Source: Mimachlamys varia
Lineage: Eukaryota; Mollusca; Bivalvia; Pectinida; Pectinidae
Reading direction: 5' to 3'
Length of the DNA: 64,000 nt
Assembly (NCBI GenBank): GCA_947623455.1
Contig: OX392530.1
Coordinates: forward strand, 622,501-686,500
Part shown: positions 1-10,503 of the stretch, piece by piece
How positions within the stretch are numbered: the first letter of the stretch is position 1
How the letters are laid out: each line of letters opens with the position of its first letter
Program-made: the position numbers and the translations under genes
Notes under the pieces: model-generated
What the model was told of the DNA's origin: nothing
Database searches by the model: none
The model's input: the letters and a program-made list of their open reading frames with translations, nothing else

Positions 1-2470
1 CAGGTGTAGGACGTCAGTAGTGGTGTACCTGTACAGGTGTGACACGTCAGTAGTGGTGTACCTGTACAGGTGTAGGACGTCAGTAGTGGTGTATCTGTAC
101 AGGTGTAGGACGTCAGTAGTGGTGTACCTGTACAGGTGTGGGACGTCAGTAGTGGTGTACCTGTACAGGTGTAGGACGTCAATGGTGGTGTACCTGTACA
201 GGTGTAAGACGTCAGTGGTGGTGTACCTGTACAGGTGTGAGACGTCAGTAGTGGTGTACCTGTACAGGTGTGGGACGTCAGTAGTGGTGTACTTGTACAG
301 GTGTAGGACGTCAGTAGTGGTGTATCTGTATAGGTGTAGCACGTCAGTAGTGGTGTACCTGTACAGGTGTAGGACGTCAGTAGTGGTGTACCTGTACAGG
401 TGTGGGACGTCAGTAGTGGTGTACCTGTACAGGTGTAGCACGTCAGTAGTGGTGTACCTGTACAGGTGTAGCACGTCAGTAGTGGTGTATCTGTACAGTT
501 GTAGCACGTCAGTAGTGGTGTACCTGTACAGGTGTAGGACGTCAGTAGTGGTGTACCTGTACAGGTGTAGGACGTCAGTAGTGGTGTACCTGTACAGGTG
601 TAGGACGTCAATGGTGGTGTACCTGTACAGGTGTAAGACGTCAGTGGTGGTGTACCTGTACAGGTGTTAGACGTCAGTAGTGGTGTACCTGTACAGGTGT
701 GGGACGTCAGTAGTGGTGTACCTGTACAGGTGTAGGACGTCAGTAGTGGTGTATCTGTACAGGTGTAGCACGTCAGTAGTGGTGTACCTGTACAGGTGTA
801 GGACGTCAGTAGTGGTGTACCTGTACAGGTGTAGGACGTCAGTAGTGGTGTACCTGTACAGGTGTGACACGTCAGTAGTGGTGTACCTGTACAGGTGTAG
901 GACGTCAGTAGTGGTGTATCTGTACAGGTGTAGGACGTCAGTAGTGGTGTACCTGTACAGGTGTGGGACGTCAGTAGTGGTGTACCTGTACAGGTGTGGG
1001 ACGTCAGTAGTGGTATACCTGTACAGGTGTGGGACGTCAGTAGTGGTGTACCTGTACAGGTGTGGGACGTCAGTAGTGGTGTACCTGTACAGGTGTGGGA
1101 CGTCAATAGTGGTGTACCTGTACAGGTGCAGGACGTCAATAGTGGTGTACCTGTACAGGTGTAGCACGTCAGTAGTGGTGTATCTGTACAGGTGTAGCAC
1201 GTCAGTAGTGGTGTACCTGTACAGGTGTAGCACGTCCGTAGTGGTGTACCTGTGCAGGTGTGGGACGTCAGTAGTGGTGTACCTGTACAGGTGTAGGACG
1301 TCAGTAGTGGTGTACCTGTACAGGTGCAGGACGTCAGTAGTGGTGTACCTGTACAGGTGTAGCACGTCAGTAGTGGTGTATCTGTACAGGTGTAGCACGT
1401 CAGTAGTGGTGTACCTGTACAGGTGTAGCACGTCCGTAGTGGTGTACCTGTGCAGGTGTGGGACGTCAGTAGTGGTGTACCTGTACAGGTGTAGGACGTC
1501 AGTAGTGGTGTACCTGTACAGGTGTAGCACGTCAGTAGTGGTGTACCTGTACAGGTGTAGGACGTCAGTAGTGGTGTACCTGTACAGGTGTGTGACGTCA
1601 GTAGTGGTGTACCTGTACATGTGTGTGACGTCAGTAGTGGTGTACCTGTACAGGTGTGGGACGTCAGTAGTGGTGTACCTGTACAGGTGTAGTACGTCAG
1701 TAGTGGTGTACCTGTACAGGTGTGGGACGTTAGTAGTGGTGTACCTGTACATGTGTGACACGTCAGTGGTGGTATACCTGTACAGGTGTGGGACGTCAGT
1801 AGTGTTGTACCTGTACAGGTATAGGACGTCAGTAGTGGTGTACCTGTACAGGTGTGACACGTCAGTAGTGGTGTACCTGTACAGGTGTAGGACGTCAGTA
1901 GTGGTGTACCTGTACAGGTATAGGACGTCAGTAGTGGTGTACCTGTACAGGTGTGGGACGTCAGTAGTGGTGTACCTGTACAGGTGTAGGACGTCAGTAG
2001 TGGTGTACCTGTACAGGTGTAGGACGTCAGTAGTGGTGTACCTGTACAGGTGAGGGACGTCAGTAGTGGTGTACCTGTACAGGTGTGACACGTCAGTAGT
2101 GGTGTACCTGTACAGGTGTGGGACGTCAGTAGTGGTGTACCTGTACAGGTGTGGGACGTCAGTAGTGATTTACCTGTACAGGTGTGACACGTCAGTAGTG
2201 GTGTACCTGTACAGGTGTTGGACGTCAGTAGTGGTGTACCTGTACAGGTGTAGGACGTCAGTAGTGGTTTACCTGTACATGTGTGACACGTCAGTGGTGG
2301 TGTACCTGTACAGGTGTAGGACGTCAGTAGTGGTGTACCTGTACAGGTGTTGGACGTCAGTAGTGGTGTACCTGTACAGGTGTAGGACGTCAGTAGTGGT
2401 GTACCTGTACAGGTGTTGGACGTCAGTAGTGGTGTACCTGTACAGGTGTAGGACGTCAGTAGTGGTGTAC
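1..2470 (+). repeat. Higher-order copy A of the 33-bp array
   Basis: The order of variant units here is reproduced at 3202-5671, with an offset of 3201 bp (97 units). Matching landmarks are the GTGTTAGAC units at 666 and 3867, the GTGAGGGAC units near 2050 and 5251, and the paired ACATGTGT units. I count about eight substitutions by eye over ~2.47 kb, so identity is above 99 percent. Copy A may extend left of the window. Confidence 0.9.
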
Positions 2471-3201
2471 CTGTACAGGTGTTAGACGTCAGTAGTGGTG
2501 TACCTGTACAGGTGTGGGACGTCAGTAGTGGTGTACCTGTACAGGTGTAGCACGTCAGTAGTGGTGTACCTGTACAGGTGTAGCACGTCAGTAGTGGTGT
2601 ATCTGTACAGTTGTAGCACGTCAGTAGTGGTGTACCTGTACAGGTGTAGGACGTCAGTAGTGGTGTACCTGTACAGGTGTAGGACGTCAGTAGTGGTGTA
2701 CCTGTACAGGTGTAGGACGTCAATGGTGGTGTACCTGTACAGGTGTAAGACGTCAGTGGTGGTGTACCTGTACAGGTGTTAGACGTCAGTAGTGGTGTAC
2801 CTGTACAGGTGTAGCACGTCAGTAGTGGTGTACCTGTACAGGTGTAGCACGTCAGTAGTGGTGTATCTGTACAGTTGTAGCACGTCAGTAGTGGTGTACC
2901 TGTACAGGTGTAGGACGTCAGTAGTGGTGTACCTGTACAGGTGTAGGACGTCAGTAGTGGTGTACCTGTACAGGTGTAGGACGTCAATGGTGGTGTACCT
3001 GTACAGGTGTAAGACGTCAGTGGTGGTGTACCTGTACAGGTGTTAGACGTCAGTAGTGGTGTACCTGTACAGGTGTGGGACGTCAGTAGTGGTGTACCTG
3101 TACAGGTGTAGGACGTCAGTAGTGGTGTATCTGTACAGGTGTAGCACGTCAGTAGTGGTGTACCTGTACAGGTGTAGGACGTCAGTAGTGGTGTACCTGT
3201 A

Positions 3202-5671
3202 CAGGTGTAGGACGTCAGTAGTGGTGTACCTGTACAGGTGTGACACGTCAGTAGTGGTGTACCTGTACAGGTGTAGGACGTCAGTAGTGGTGTATCTGTA
3301 CAGGTGTAGGACGTCAGTAGTGGTGTACCTGTACAGGTGTGGGACGTCAGTAGTGGTGTACCTGTACAGGTGTAGGACGTCAATGGTGGTGTACCTGTAC
3401 AGGTGTAAGACGTCAGTGGTGGTGTACCTGTACAGGTGTGAGACGTCAGTAGTGGTGTACCTGTACAGGTGTGGGACGTCAGTAGTGGTGTACTTGTACA
3501 GGGGTAGGACGTCAGTAGTGGTGTATCTGTATAGGTGTAGCACGTCAGTAGTGGTGTACCTGTACAGGTGTAGGACGTCAGTAGTGGTGTACCTGTACAG
3601 GTGTGGGACGTCAGTAGTGGTGTACCTGTACAGGTGTAGCACGTCAGTAGTGGTGTACCTGTACAGGTGTAGCACGTCAGTAGTGGTGTATCTGTACAGT
3701 TGTAGCACGTCAGTAGTGGTGTACCTGTACAGGTGTAGGACGTCAGTAGTGGTGTACCTGTACAGGTGTAGGACGTCAGTAGTGGTGTACCTGTACAGGT
3801 GTAGGACGTCAATGGTGGTGTACCTGTACAGGTGTAAGACGTCAGTGGTGGTGTACCTGTACAGGTGTTAGACGTCAGTAGTGGTGTACCTGTACAGGTG
3901 TGGGACGTCAGTAGTGGTGTACCTGTACAGGTGTAGGACGTCAGTAGTGGTGTATCTGTACAGGTGTAGGGCGTCAGTAGTGGTGTACCTGTACAGGTGT
4001 AGGACGTCAGTAGTGGTGTACCTGTACAGGTGTAGGACGTCAGTAGTGGTGTACCTGTACAGGTGTGACACGTCAGTAGTGGTGTACCTGTACAGGTGTA
4101 GGACGTCAGTAGTGGTGTATCTGTACAGGTGTAGGACGTCAGTAGTGGTGTACCTCTACAGGTGTGGGACGTCAGTAGTGGTGTACCTGTACAGGTGTGG
4201 GACGTCAGTAGTGGTATACCTGTACAGGTGTGGGACGTCAGTAGTGGTGTACCTGTACAGGTGTGGGACGTCAGTAGTGGTGTACCTGTACAGGTGTGGG
4301 ACGTCAATAGTGGTGTACCTGTACAGGTGCAGGACGTCAATAGTGGTGTACCTGTACAGGTGTAGCACGTCAGTAGTGGTGTATCTGTACAGGTGTAGCA
4401 CGTCAGTAGTGGTGTACCTGTACAGGTGTAGCACGTCCGTAGTGGTGTACCTGTGCAGGTGTGGGACGTCAGTAGTGGTGTACCTGTACAGGTGTAGGAC
4501 GTCAGTAGTGGTGTACCTGTACAGGTGCAGGACGTCAGTAGTGGTGTACCTGTACAGGTGTAGCACGTCAGTAGTAGTGTATCTGTACAGGTGTAGCACG
4601 TCAGTAGTGGTGTACCTGTACAGGTGTAGCACGTCCGTAGTGGTGTACCTGTGCTGGTGTGGGACGTCAGTAGTGGTGTACCTGTACAGGTGTAGGACGT
4701 CAGTAGTGGTGTACCTGTACAGGTGTAGCACGTCAGTAGTGGTGTACCTGTACAGGTGTAGGACGTCAGTAGTGGTGTACCTGTACAGGTGTGTGACGTC
4801 AGTAGTGGTGTACCTGTACATGTGTGTGACGTCAGTAGTGGTGTACCTGTACAGGTGTGGGACGTCAGTAGTGGTGTACCTGTACAGGTGTAGTACGTCA
4901 GTAGTGGTGTACCTGTACAGGTGTGGGACGTTAGTAGTGGTGTACCTGTACATGTGTGACACGTCAGTGGTGGTATACCTGTACAGGTGTGGGACGTCAG
5001 TAGTGTTGTACCTGTACAGGTATAGGACGTCAGTAGTGGTGTACCTGTACAGGTGTGACACGTCAGTAGTGGTGTACCTGTACAGGTGTAGGACGTCAGT
5101 AGTGGTGTACCTGTACAGGTATAGGACGTCAGTAGTGGTGTACCTGTACAGGTGTGGGACGTCAGTAGTGGTGTACCTGTACAGGTGTAGGACGTCAGTA
5201 GTGGTGTACCTGTACAGGTGTAGGACGTCAGTAGTGGTGTACCTGTACAGGTGAGGGACGTCAGTAGTGGTGTACCTGTACAGGTGTGGGACGTCAGTAG
5301 TGGTGTACCTGTACAGGTGTGGGACGTCAGTAGTGGTGTACCTGTACAGGTGTGGGACGTCAGTAGTGATTTACCTGTACAGGTGTGACACGTCAGTAGT
5401 GGTGTACCTGTACAGGTGTTGGACGTCAGTAGTGGTGTACCTGTACAGGTGTAGGACGTCAGTAGTGGTTTACCTGTACATGTGTGACACGTCAGTGGTG
5501 GTGTACCTGTACAGGTGTAGGACGTCAGTAGTGGTGTACCTGTACAGGTGTTGGACGTCAGTAGTGGTGTACCTGTACAGGTGTAGGACGTCAGTAGTGG
5601 TGTACCTGTACAGGTGTTGGACGTCAGTAGTGGTGTACCTGTACAGGTGTAGGACGTCAGTAGTGGTGTAC
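3202..5671 (+). repeat. Higher-order copy B of the 33-bp array
   Basis: Second copy of the 97-unit super-repeat. Differences from copy A include single changes near 3494, 4155, 4574 and 4654 and two-base changes near 3970 and 5286. The segment between the copies (2471-3201) contains extra copies of an 8-9 unit block that ends in a GTGTTAGAC unit. That block recurs ending at about 666, 2481, 2778, 3042 and 3867, so there are at least two levels of duplication. Confidence 0.88.
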
Positions 5672-5744
5672 CTGTACAGGTGTTGGACGTCAGTAGTGGT
5701 GTACCTGTACAGGTGTGGGACGTCAGTAGTGGTTTACCTGTACA

Positions 5745-7346
5745 TTAGCGGCTACATGACATCATTGTTAGGTAGCCAGTGTTAACGTTACTATATCTCC
5801 ATTGTGAGGCGACTTATGTGTCAGTGAATGTTGATACATTCATATTATCAAAGACACAAATAGCCAACATGATTTCCACCTGTTCAAAAACACTTGAAAA
5901 TGGCCAGTGGACTTTGAAAAGGTCAAGATGTGTTTGAGAGGAAGTTATGGTAAGGGATGGACTCTTATCGCACTTGGGATAGATCCATCCGGGCACTCGA
6001 GGTAGGACCAGGTGATAACTTAGGTAAACAGTGATTAAACTCGCACACAAAGTTGATACCTATAGTGATTATTGGATTACAGTGCCACTCTGAAAGTGAT
6101 CAGAGTGACTGATAGACAGATTGGTACACTAGCACGGGGTCGGATAGATACACTGACTTTGTCCAAGTGGTCATCTTATACAGTACAACTTTACTGTGTT
6201 ATTGACGGAGGTAGCCAACAGTAGTTATATTTACAGCGTCCTTTCATGCTCTAGCAGACTTTGCCCTGCCTGAGAGTTAAGATGACAGTTTATCGATGTT
6301 TTAATTCAGTCTCCACTGAAGGACAATGCTATCTCTATTTAGCTGAAATGTTGTAGTATATTGATTGATTTTAGGTACAATACCAGCTGGAGTGAAGAAT
6401 GATTTTTTTTCCCTGTAAATCTATTTTCAAATAATCACTAGTATCACGACTTTGATCTAATTCCGGGCTGGTATTTATGAAAGACTTTTATGTCTTTTTT
6501 TATTTCTGTTAAATATTACAGCTGTCTCTTTTTTTTATAAATATTTGTGAAATACTAGTGTTGAAATAAAAAAATCTGCTCTTTCAACAATTAACTGAGA
6601 ATCATTATTTCAATATTAGTGCTACATTTTAAACTCCAGCGATGAGAGGTCATTTTTATGAAAACGATTGAGTTTAGATAGTTGTGACGGGACCACCTAC
6701 ACAAGCACTTTTACACAATGTTTCTTTATATGTAGACTACATTGATTTAAAATGAGTCTTTGTTGTCAATACGTCATTACTCATGGTTATCTTAACGTTT
6801 CTGGTGAATCACTTAAACATTCTCAAAAAATCGAATGAAGCTGTTTAGCCATTATACAGATGTCAAAACATTAAAAAAACAACTGTTTCTTCTTATTTAA
6901 TTCAATTTGAAGTACAACTACTCATGTTTTGTTTATTTGCGGTGAAGTTACCACAGGACAATGACTTTGTACTATGACGGACGAAGCCTTATCAATTAAA
7001 ACACCAACTCCAGAAAAAAACTTTGATGACATGTGAAGAAAGAATTCGGTGTCAGAGTGATTTTTGTTTTACTGTAGATACGGAACCTGACAAGGTAGAC
7101 ACAATGTATTGTCTGAAGCCGACTTTGTTAGATCCTCCAGATTACTGCTACACGACAGAGGAACATTTCAGTTTTTTATCCCTTTAAATGCTACTGTTAC
7201 ACATGCTTTGTCGCCCATCTGCAATCTTGAGTGGGATCAGACAGTCCTGCCGAAGGGACCAGTAGCACGCCGAAAATTAGGGACTAAACGGCCCTACCGA
7301 AGATCAGGAACCAGACAGCCCCTTCTAGTATCAAAGACCCCTACCT
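5745..7346. other. Unique AT-rich DNA, no gene recognised
   Basis: There is no open frame above 80 codons that looks coding, no tRNA or rRNA, and only short homopolymers. A 78-codon minus-strand frame at 5814-6050 has no recognisable domain. The right part (about 7225-7346) contains GGGACCAG-like words and may be a decayed extension of the 26-bp array that follows. Confidence 0.6.
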
Positions 7347-7740
7347 ACCTTAGGACCCATGGTGGGAGAAGTACCTCAGGACCCAGGGTGGGACCAGCAC
7401 CTCATGACCCAGGGTGGGACCAGTACCTCATCATTACCTCAGGACCCAGGGTGGGACCAGTACCTCAGGACCCAGGGTGGGACAAGTACCTCAGGACCCA
7501 GGGTGGGACAAGTACCTTAGGACCCAGGGTAGGACCAGTACCTTAGGACCCAGGGTAGGACCATTACCTCAGGACCCAGGGTGGGACATGTACCTTAGGA
7601 CCCAGGGTGGGACCACTACCTCATGACCTAGGATGGGATATCTACCTCAGGACCCATGGTAAGACCCCTACCCCAGGACCAGAGTGGGATCTGCATCACA
7701 GGAATTAGGGTGGGACCTCTACCTTTAGACCCGGGGTGTG
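7347..7740. repeat. 26-bp minisatellite, about 15 copies
   Basis: The unit contains CTCAGGACCCAGGGTGGGAC and repeats every 26 bases. It is cleanest at 7435-7620 and degrades on both sides. Copies near 7430 and 7670 carry small indels. The apparent frames of 145 and 70 codons across it are repeat artefacts. Confidence 0.9.
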
Positions 7741-8589
7741 ACCCTAAAAGTATATTTTATCAGAAAGAACAAGGATCAAATCCTGTTTATTGATGGAAAA
7801 GTTTTGTCTATTTTCGACTTTGCGTTGTTAATAGTCTTAGACGAATTTTCGCTTCTTGGTTGTTTCTGATCACGGTCTATATAATGTTAACATACTCGGC
7901 TGATAAGAGGGACACTGCAACCGTTAAGATTGGTAACAAATAGGGACAAACTTAGATCACTGCTGCTTCGCTGACATTTACAACCCTGTTTGATTTACGA
8001 CGCTGACATGGAGTAATCATACGTATTTCAAAGGGCGGCAGTGAAACCTGCATCAAATCACTGGCGGAATAGCTCAGCTTTTTTCCTAATTAATTATTGA
8101 TTATTAAAGAAACAATGAGTTGAATTGTATCCAAGTTAAGTCGTAAATCACACTGATGTGTTGGCAGGTATAGAGGACACATGCACACCACATCTGTTGC
8201 GCTGTGTGAGGATGTATACACTATCAACCGCGGGCACGCTATCGCCGCTCCCCATCAAACATCTTAACTCGACTGACTGACATGTTTCTTTGTTTGACAT
8301 TTTTATGTGTTTGTAAACTTTTAATCTAAATTGTTTAAAGATAATGTGTCCATGTAAAGAGACAAAGTGAAATAAAAAAAATGTATATACATGTATAAAC
8401 ATTGCCCTTTGGTGATTTCCTGAATTAGTCTTTCCGGATGGTCTGGTTTAGATTCGTATAAAGTTTTCAAATAAGCTATAAAATCGTGTGGTTAAAATGT
8501 AGTGTCATGGCTATACATCAAGAAATGTTGCATCTATATACCAGATACAGAATGAGTATGCTAGTATTTGTCGATATCGGAGATTATAA
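7741..8589. other. Unique DNA, no gene recognised
   Basis: No supportable coding frame or RNA gene. An 84-codon minus-strand frame at 8148-8402 has no recognisable domain and unremarkable composition. Confidence 0.55.
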
Positions 8590-8742
8590 GACTCTTTCAT
8601 ATGCGTGTATGTAGGATAGGGATATTCCACCCGAGAGGTCACAAAATGTGGTGAAACCCGAGGCTTGCCGAGGGTTTTACCACCTTTTGTGATCCCGAGG
8701 GTGGAATATTCCTATCCTACATACACACATAATGAAAGAGTC
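8590..8742. mobile_element. Foldback or MITE-like inverted repeat
   Basis: The left arm begins GACTCTTTCAT and the right arm ends ATGAAAGAGTC. Inside, GTATGTAGGATAGG pairs with CCTATCCTACATAC and ATATTCCACCC with GGGTGGAATAT, and the centre near 8655-8678 is itself a near palindrome (AAACCC with GGGTTT). The whole 153 bp can fold into one long imperfect hairpin. Such structures are typical of non-autonomous foldback DNA elements. No target-site duplication was identified, so the superfamily is unknown. Confidence 0.75.
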
Positions 8743-8743
8743 T

Positions 8744-9140
8744 TTTTCTCTCATATCAACTACCTGAATAAGCTCAAAACCCATGAAAATATGTTTAAAC
8801 AGGCTGCCATTTTGAAATCTCAACTTTTTCCTTGAGCTTTTTTGACGAAAACGAATTAGACAGCGAGTTTAAGCATACGCTATATTTGCAAACAACGTTT
8901 GCGCAGAAAAATTAATCTCCTCTTCCTATTGTTTATGGTTAAAATTTTATGAAAGGGTTTAGTTTCATCACGCCGTCTTTTTCTCTTTCCGGCATCAGAG
9001 TTTACCGTATTCGTGACGTCACGTCATTGTTGAGCCATTGTGACGTCACGTCGCGTGATATGCTATGTAAGATAGATTTTTCTTACATAGCTTTCTTACA
9101 TGGGCAAACCCTATCCAACATGGCGAGATATGAGAGAAAA
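8744..9140. mobile_element. Possible short element bounded by 14-bp inverted repeats
   Basis: TTTTCTCTCATATC at 8744-8757 is the exact reverse complement of 9127-9140. The interval also holds an 11-bp-arm hairpin (GCTATGTAAGA at 9062-9072 with 9081-9091) and two CRE octamers. It sits directly against the foldback element, so the two may be parts of one larger composite. No target-site duplication is evident. Confidence 0.4.
9014..9048. promoter_or_regulatory. Pair of CRE-like octamers
   Basis: TGACGTCA occurs at 9014-9021 and 9041-9048, each followed by CGTC, so the 12-mer TGACGTCACGTC is repeated 27 bp apart. TGACGTCA is the established CREB/ATF consensus. Function here is inferred from sequence only. 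Confidence 0.4.
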
Positions 9141-10503
9141 TGGTGTAGTATAGTGGCACTCTAATGGGGCTCTAGAAGACGGGTGTTGTCAATGCATGCT
9201 GCTCATAACACTTCCCGAGTAAGGCGAGCTCCATTAACAGAAGGCAGTACATGATTCAGTATACATGTCTTATCACATGACTAGCCTTGTTATACAGCGA
9301 ATATACCCATGTCATGTTTTTTTTCATATTGCACATGTGTAATATGGCCCATCAGTCCTGTGATTAACTGTACGTTTTGATTGTTCTTAATGTGACGTCA
9401 TGCCGAGAACATTTACATGACGTCATTTACTTCCGCACTGGAATCAAAATGGCGGCGTGGTATTTAATTATTACAAATTTTGATAACGTGATAAAAAAAA
9501 ATAGTTTTTATTCGTTTACATTTCAAATGAGTTTTATTAAACTCGTCACTAATTTTTCAATTAAGCTCGTCCGATACTCACTAAATTGAAAATTCTTACG
9601 ACTCGTTTCATAAATCCCATAAGGAACGGAAACTCAACCCAGCTCCTCTATACCAAGGAGGTGTGATTTAGTAGGGTAGGCGATGTAATAGAATGTAATC
9701 TCGTGTGATCAACTTGAAAGGTGACAGAAAAGTAGCCGCGCAGGTGACCCTACATCAGGTACCCTCCATTAGAGGTGAGGAGAGTTATTGGAGCTACCTC
9801 CACCCATAGGTAGTCGGTACGTGTCAGGGCGACTAGAAAATACCGACTCTTTATAAATTACTGTTACAGTTAAACCGTGCGTTGGTTACCGATATAATTC
9901 ACCTCATCTGGTAAATAACAGGAAATATACTAACGGGCCAACTGTACAGAGTTGTGTGGATAAATGGCTAGTGTGGTCAGTGGTTCAACAAATATATCCG
10001 GGAAATTTATAATTTTGTTTTGACAGTATAAAACTATTATTTCGTGCAACTTCATGTTTGTCCAAATAAACATCGTCATCATGATAATAAAAAAAATGGG
10101 ACATTTTGGCAAATTCTGAAAACATAATATTTGTCATCCGAGTATATTGCGTATGTTGATACTTACTTTGCCTTGGTTGCACCCATTCATTGTAACACGT
10201 CAGCTAGATATGATTTGTTAATTTATTTGCTGTTTGTCCTATTTTACGCTGCTGTGTAATTTGTGTGGCGGTAATACGTACACTTCCTAACAAAGCTATC
10301 AGTAAGAAAGTCTACTGGTAATACTTTTTATTTCAAAGCAGGACGTCAGGGTTGGTGAAGGTTAGGAACAAATTACGTAAATATCTTAACAACCTATAGA
10401 TTTATGTGACAGCCGGGTTAGAAGTGAAGACTTTAGGGATTGTACCGAGCGCGGACACCAGGTAATATATCCGGTTCATAAAGACCTGTGGTTTCCAACA
10501 GTA
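9141..10503. other. Unique DNA apart from the CRE/YY1 cluster
   Basis: No supportable gene. There is a weak inverted relation between the sequences near 9158-9175 and 9225-9240 (TAATGGGGCTC against GAGCTCCATTA), and another between TTTTTCAATT near 9555 and AATTGAAAATT near 9585. Both may be decayed mobile-element structure. Confidence 0.45.
9393..9456 (+). promoter_or_regulatory. Second CRE pair plus YY1-like motif
   Basis: TGACGTCA occurs at 9393-9400 and 9418-9425, followed by AAAATGGCGGC at 9446-9456, which matches the YY1-type promoter motif around an ATG at 9449. The frame opened by that ATG ends at 9589 and shows no recognisable domain. It could be a promoter with a short first exon, or part of a repetitive element. 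Confidence 0.35.

Larger units (their letters stand above)
1..5744. repeat. 33-bp minisatellite, 174 units, continues left of the window
   Basis: A head-to-tail 33-bp unit fills the whole interval. Its core is the 12-bp perfect palindrome ACCTGTACAGGT, followed by GTGT, a variable triplet, then ACGTCAGTAGTGGT. Positions 1 and 5743 are in the same phase and lie exactly 174 x 33 bases apart, so there is no net indel across 5.7 kb. Because 33 is a multiple of three, long open frames appear on both strands (up to 474 codons). They run through every frame, are broken only by a few TAG, TAA or TGA variant units, and look like no known protein, so I do not call them genes. The right edge is sharp: the last unit decays at 5731-5744 and is followed by unique DNA. 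Confidence 0.97.

Noticed and set aside
1..5744. CRISPR-like regular repeat
   Set aside because: Units are directly contiguous with no unique spacers and the DNA is evidently eukaryotic; this is a minisatellite.
20..5785. Many long frames (up to 474 codons) with 11-residue repeats on both strands
   Set aside because: They follow automatically from a 33-bp period, occur in several frames and both strands, are broken by stop-bearing variant units, and resemble no protein family I know.
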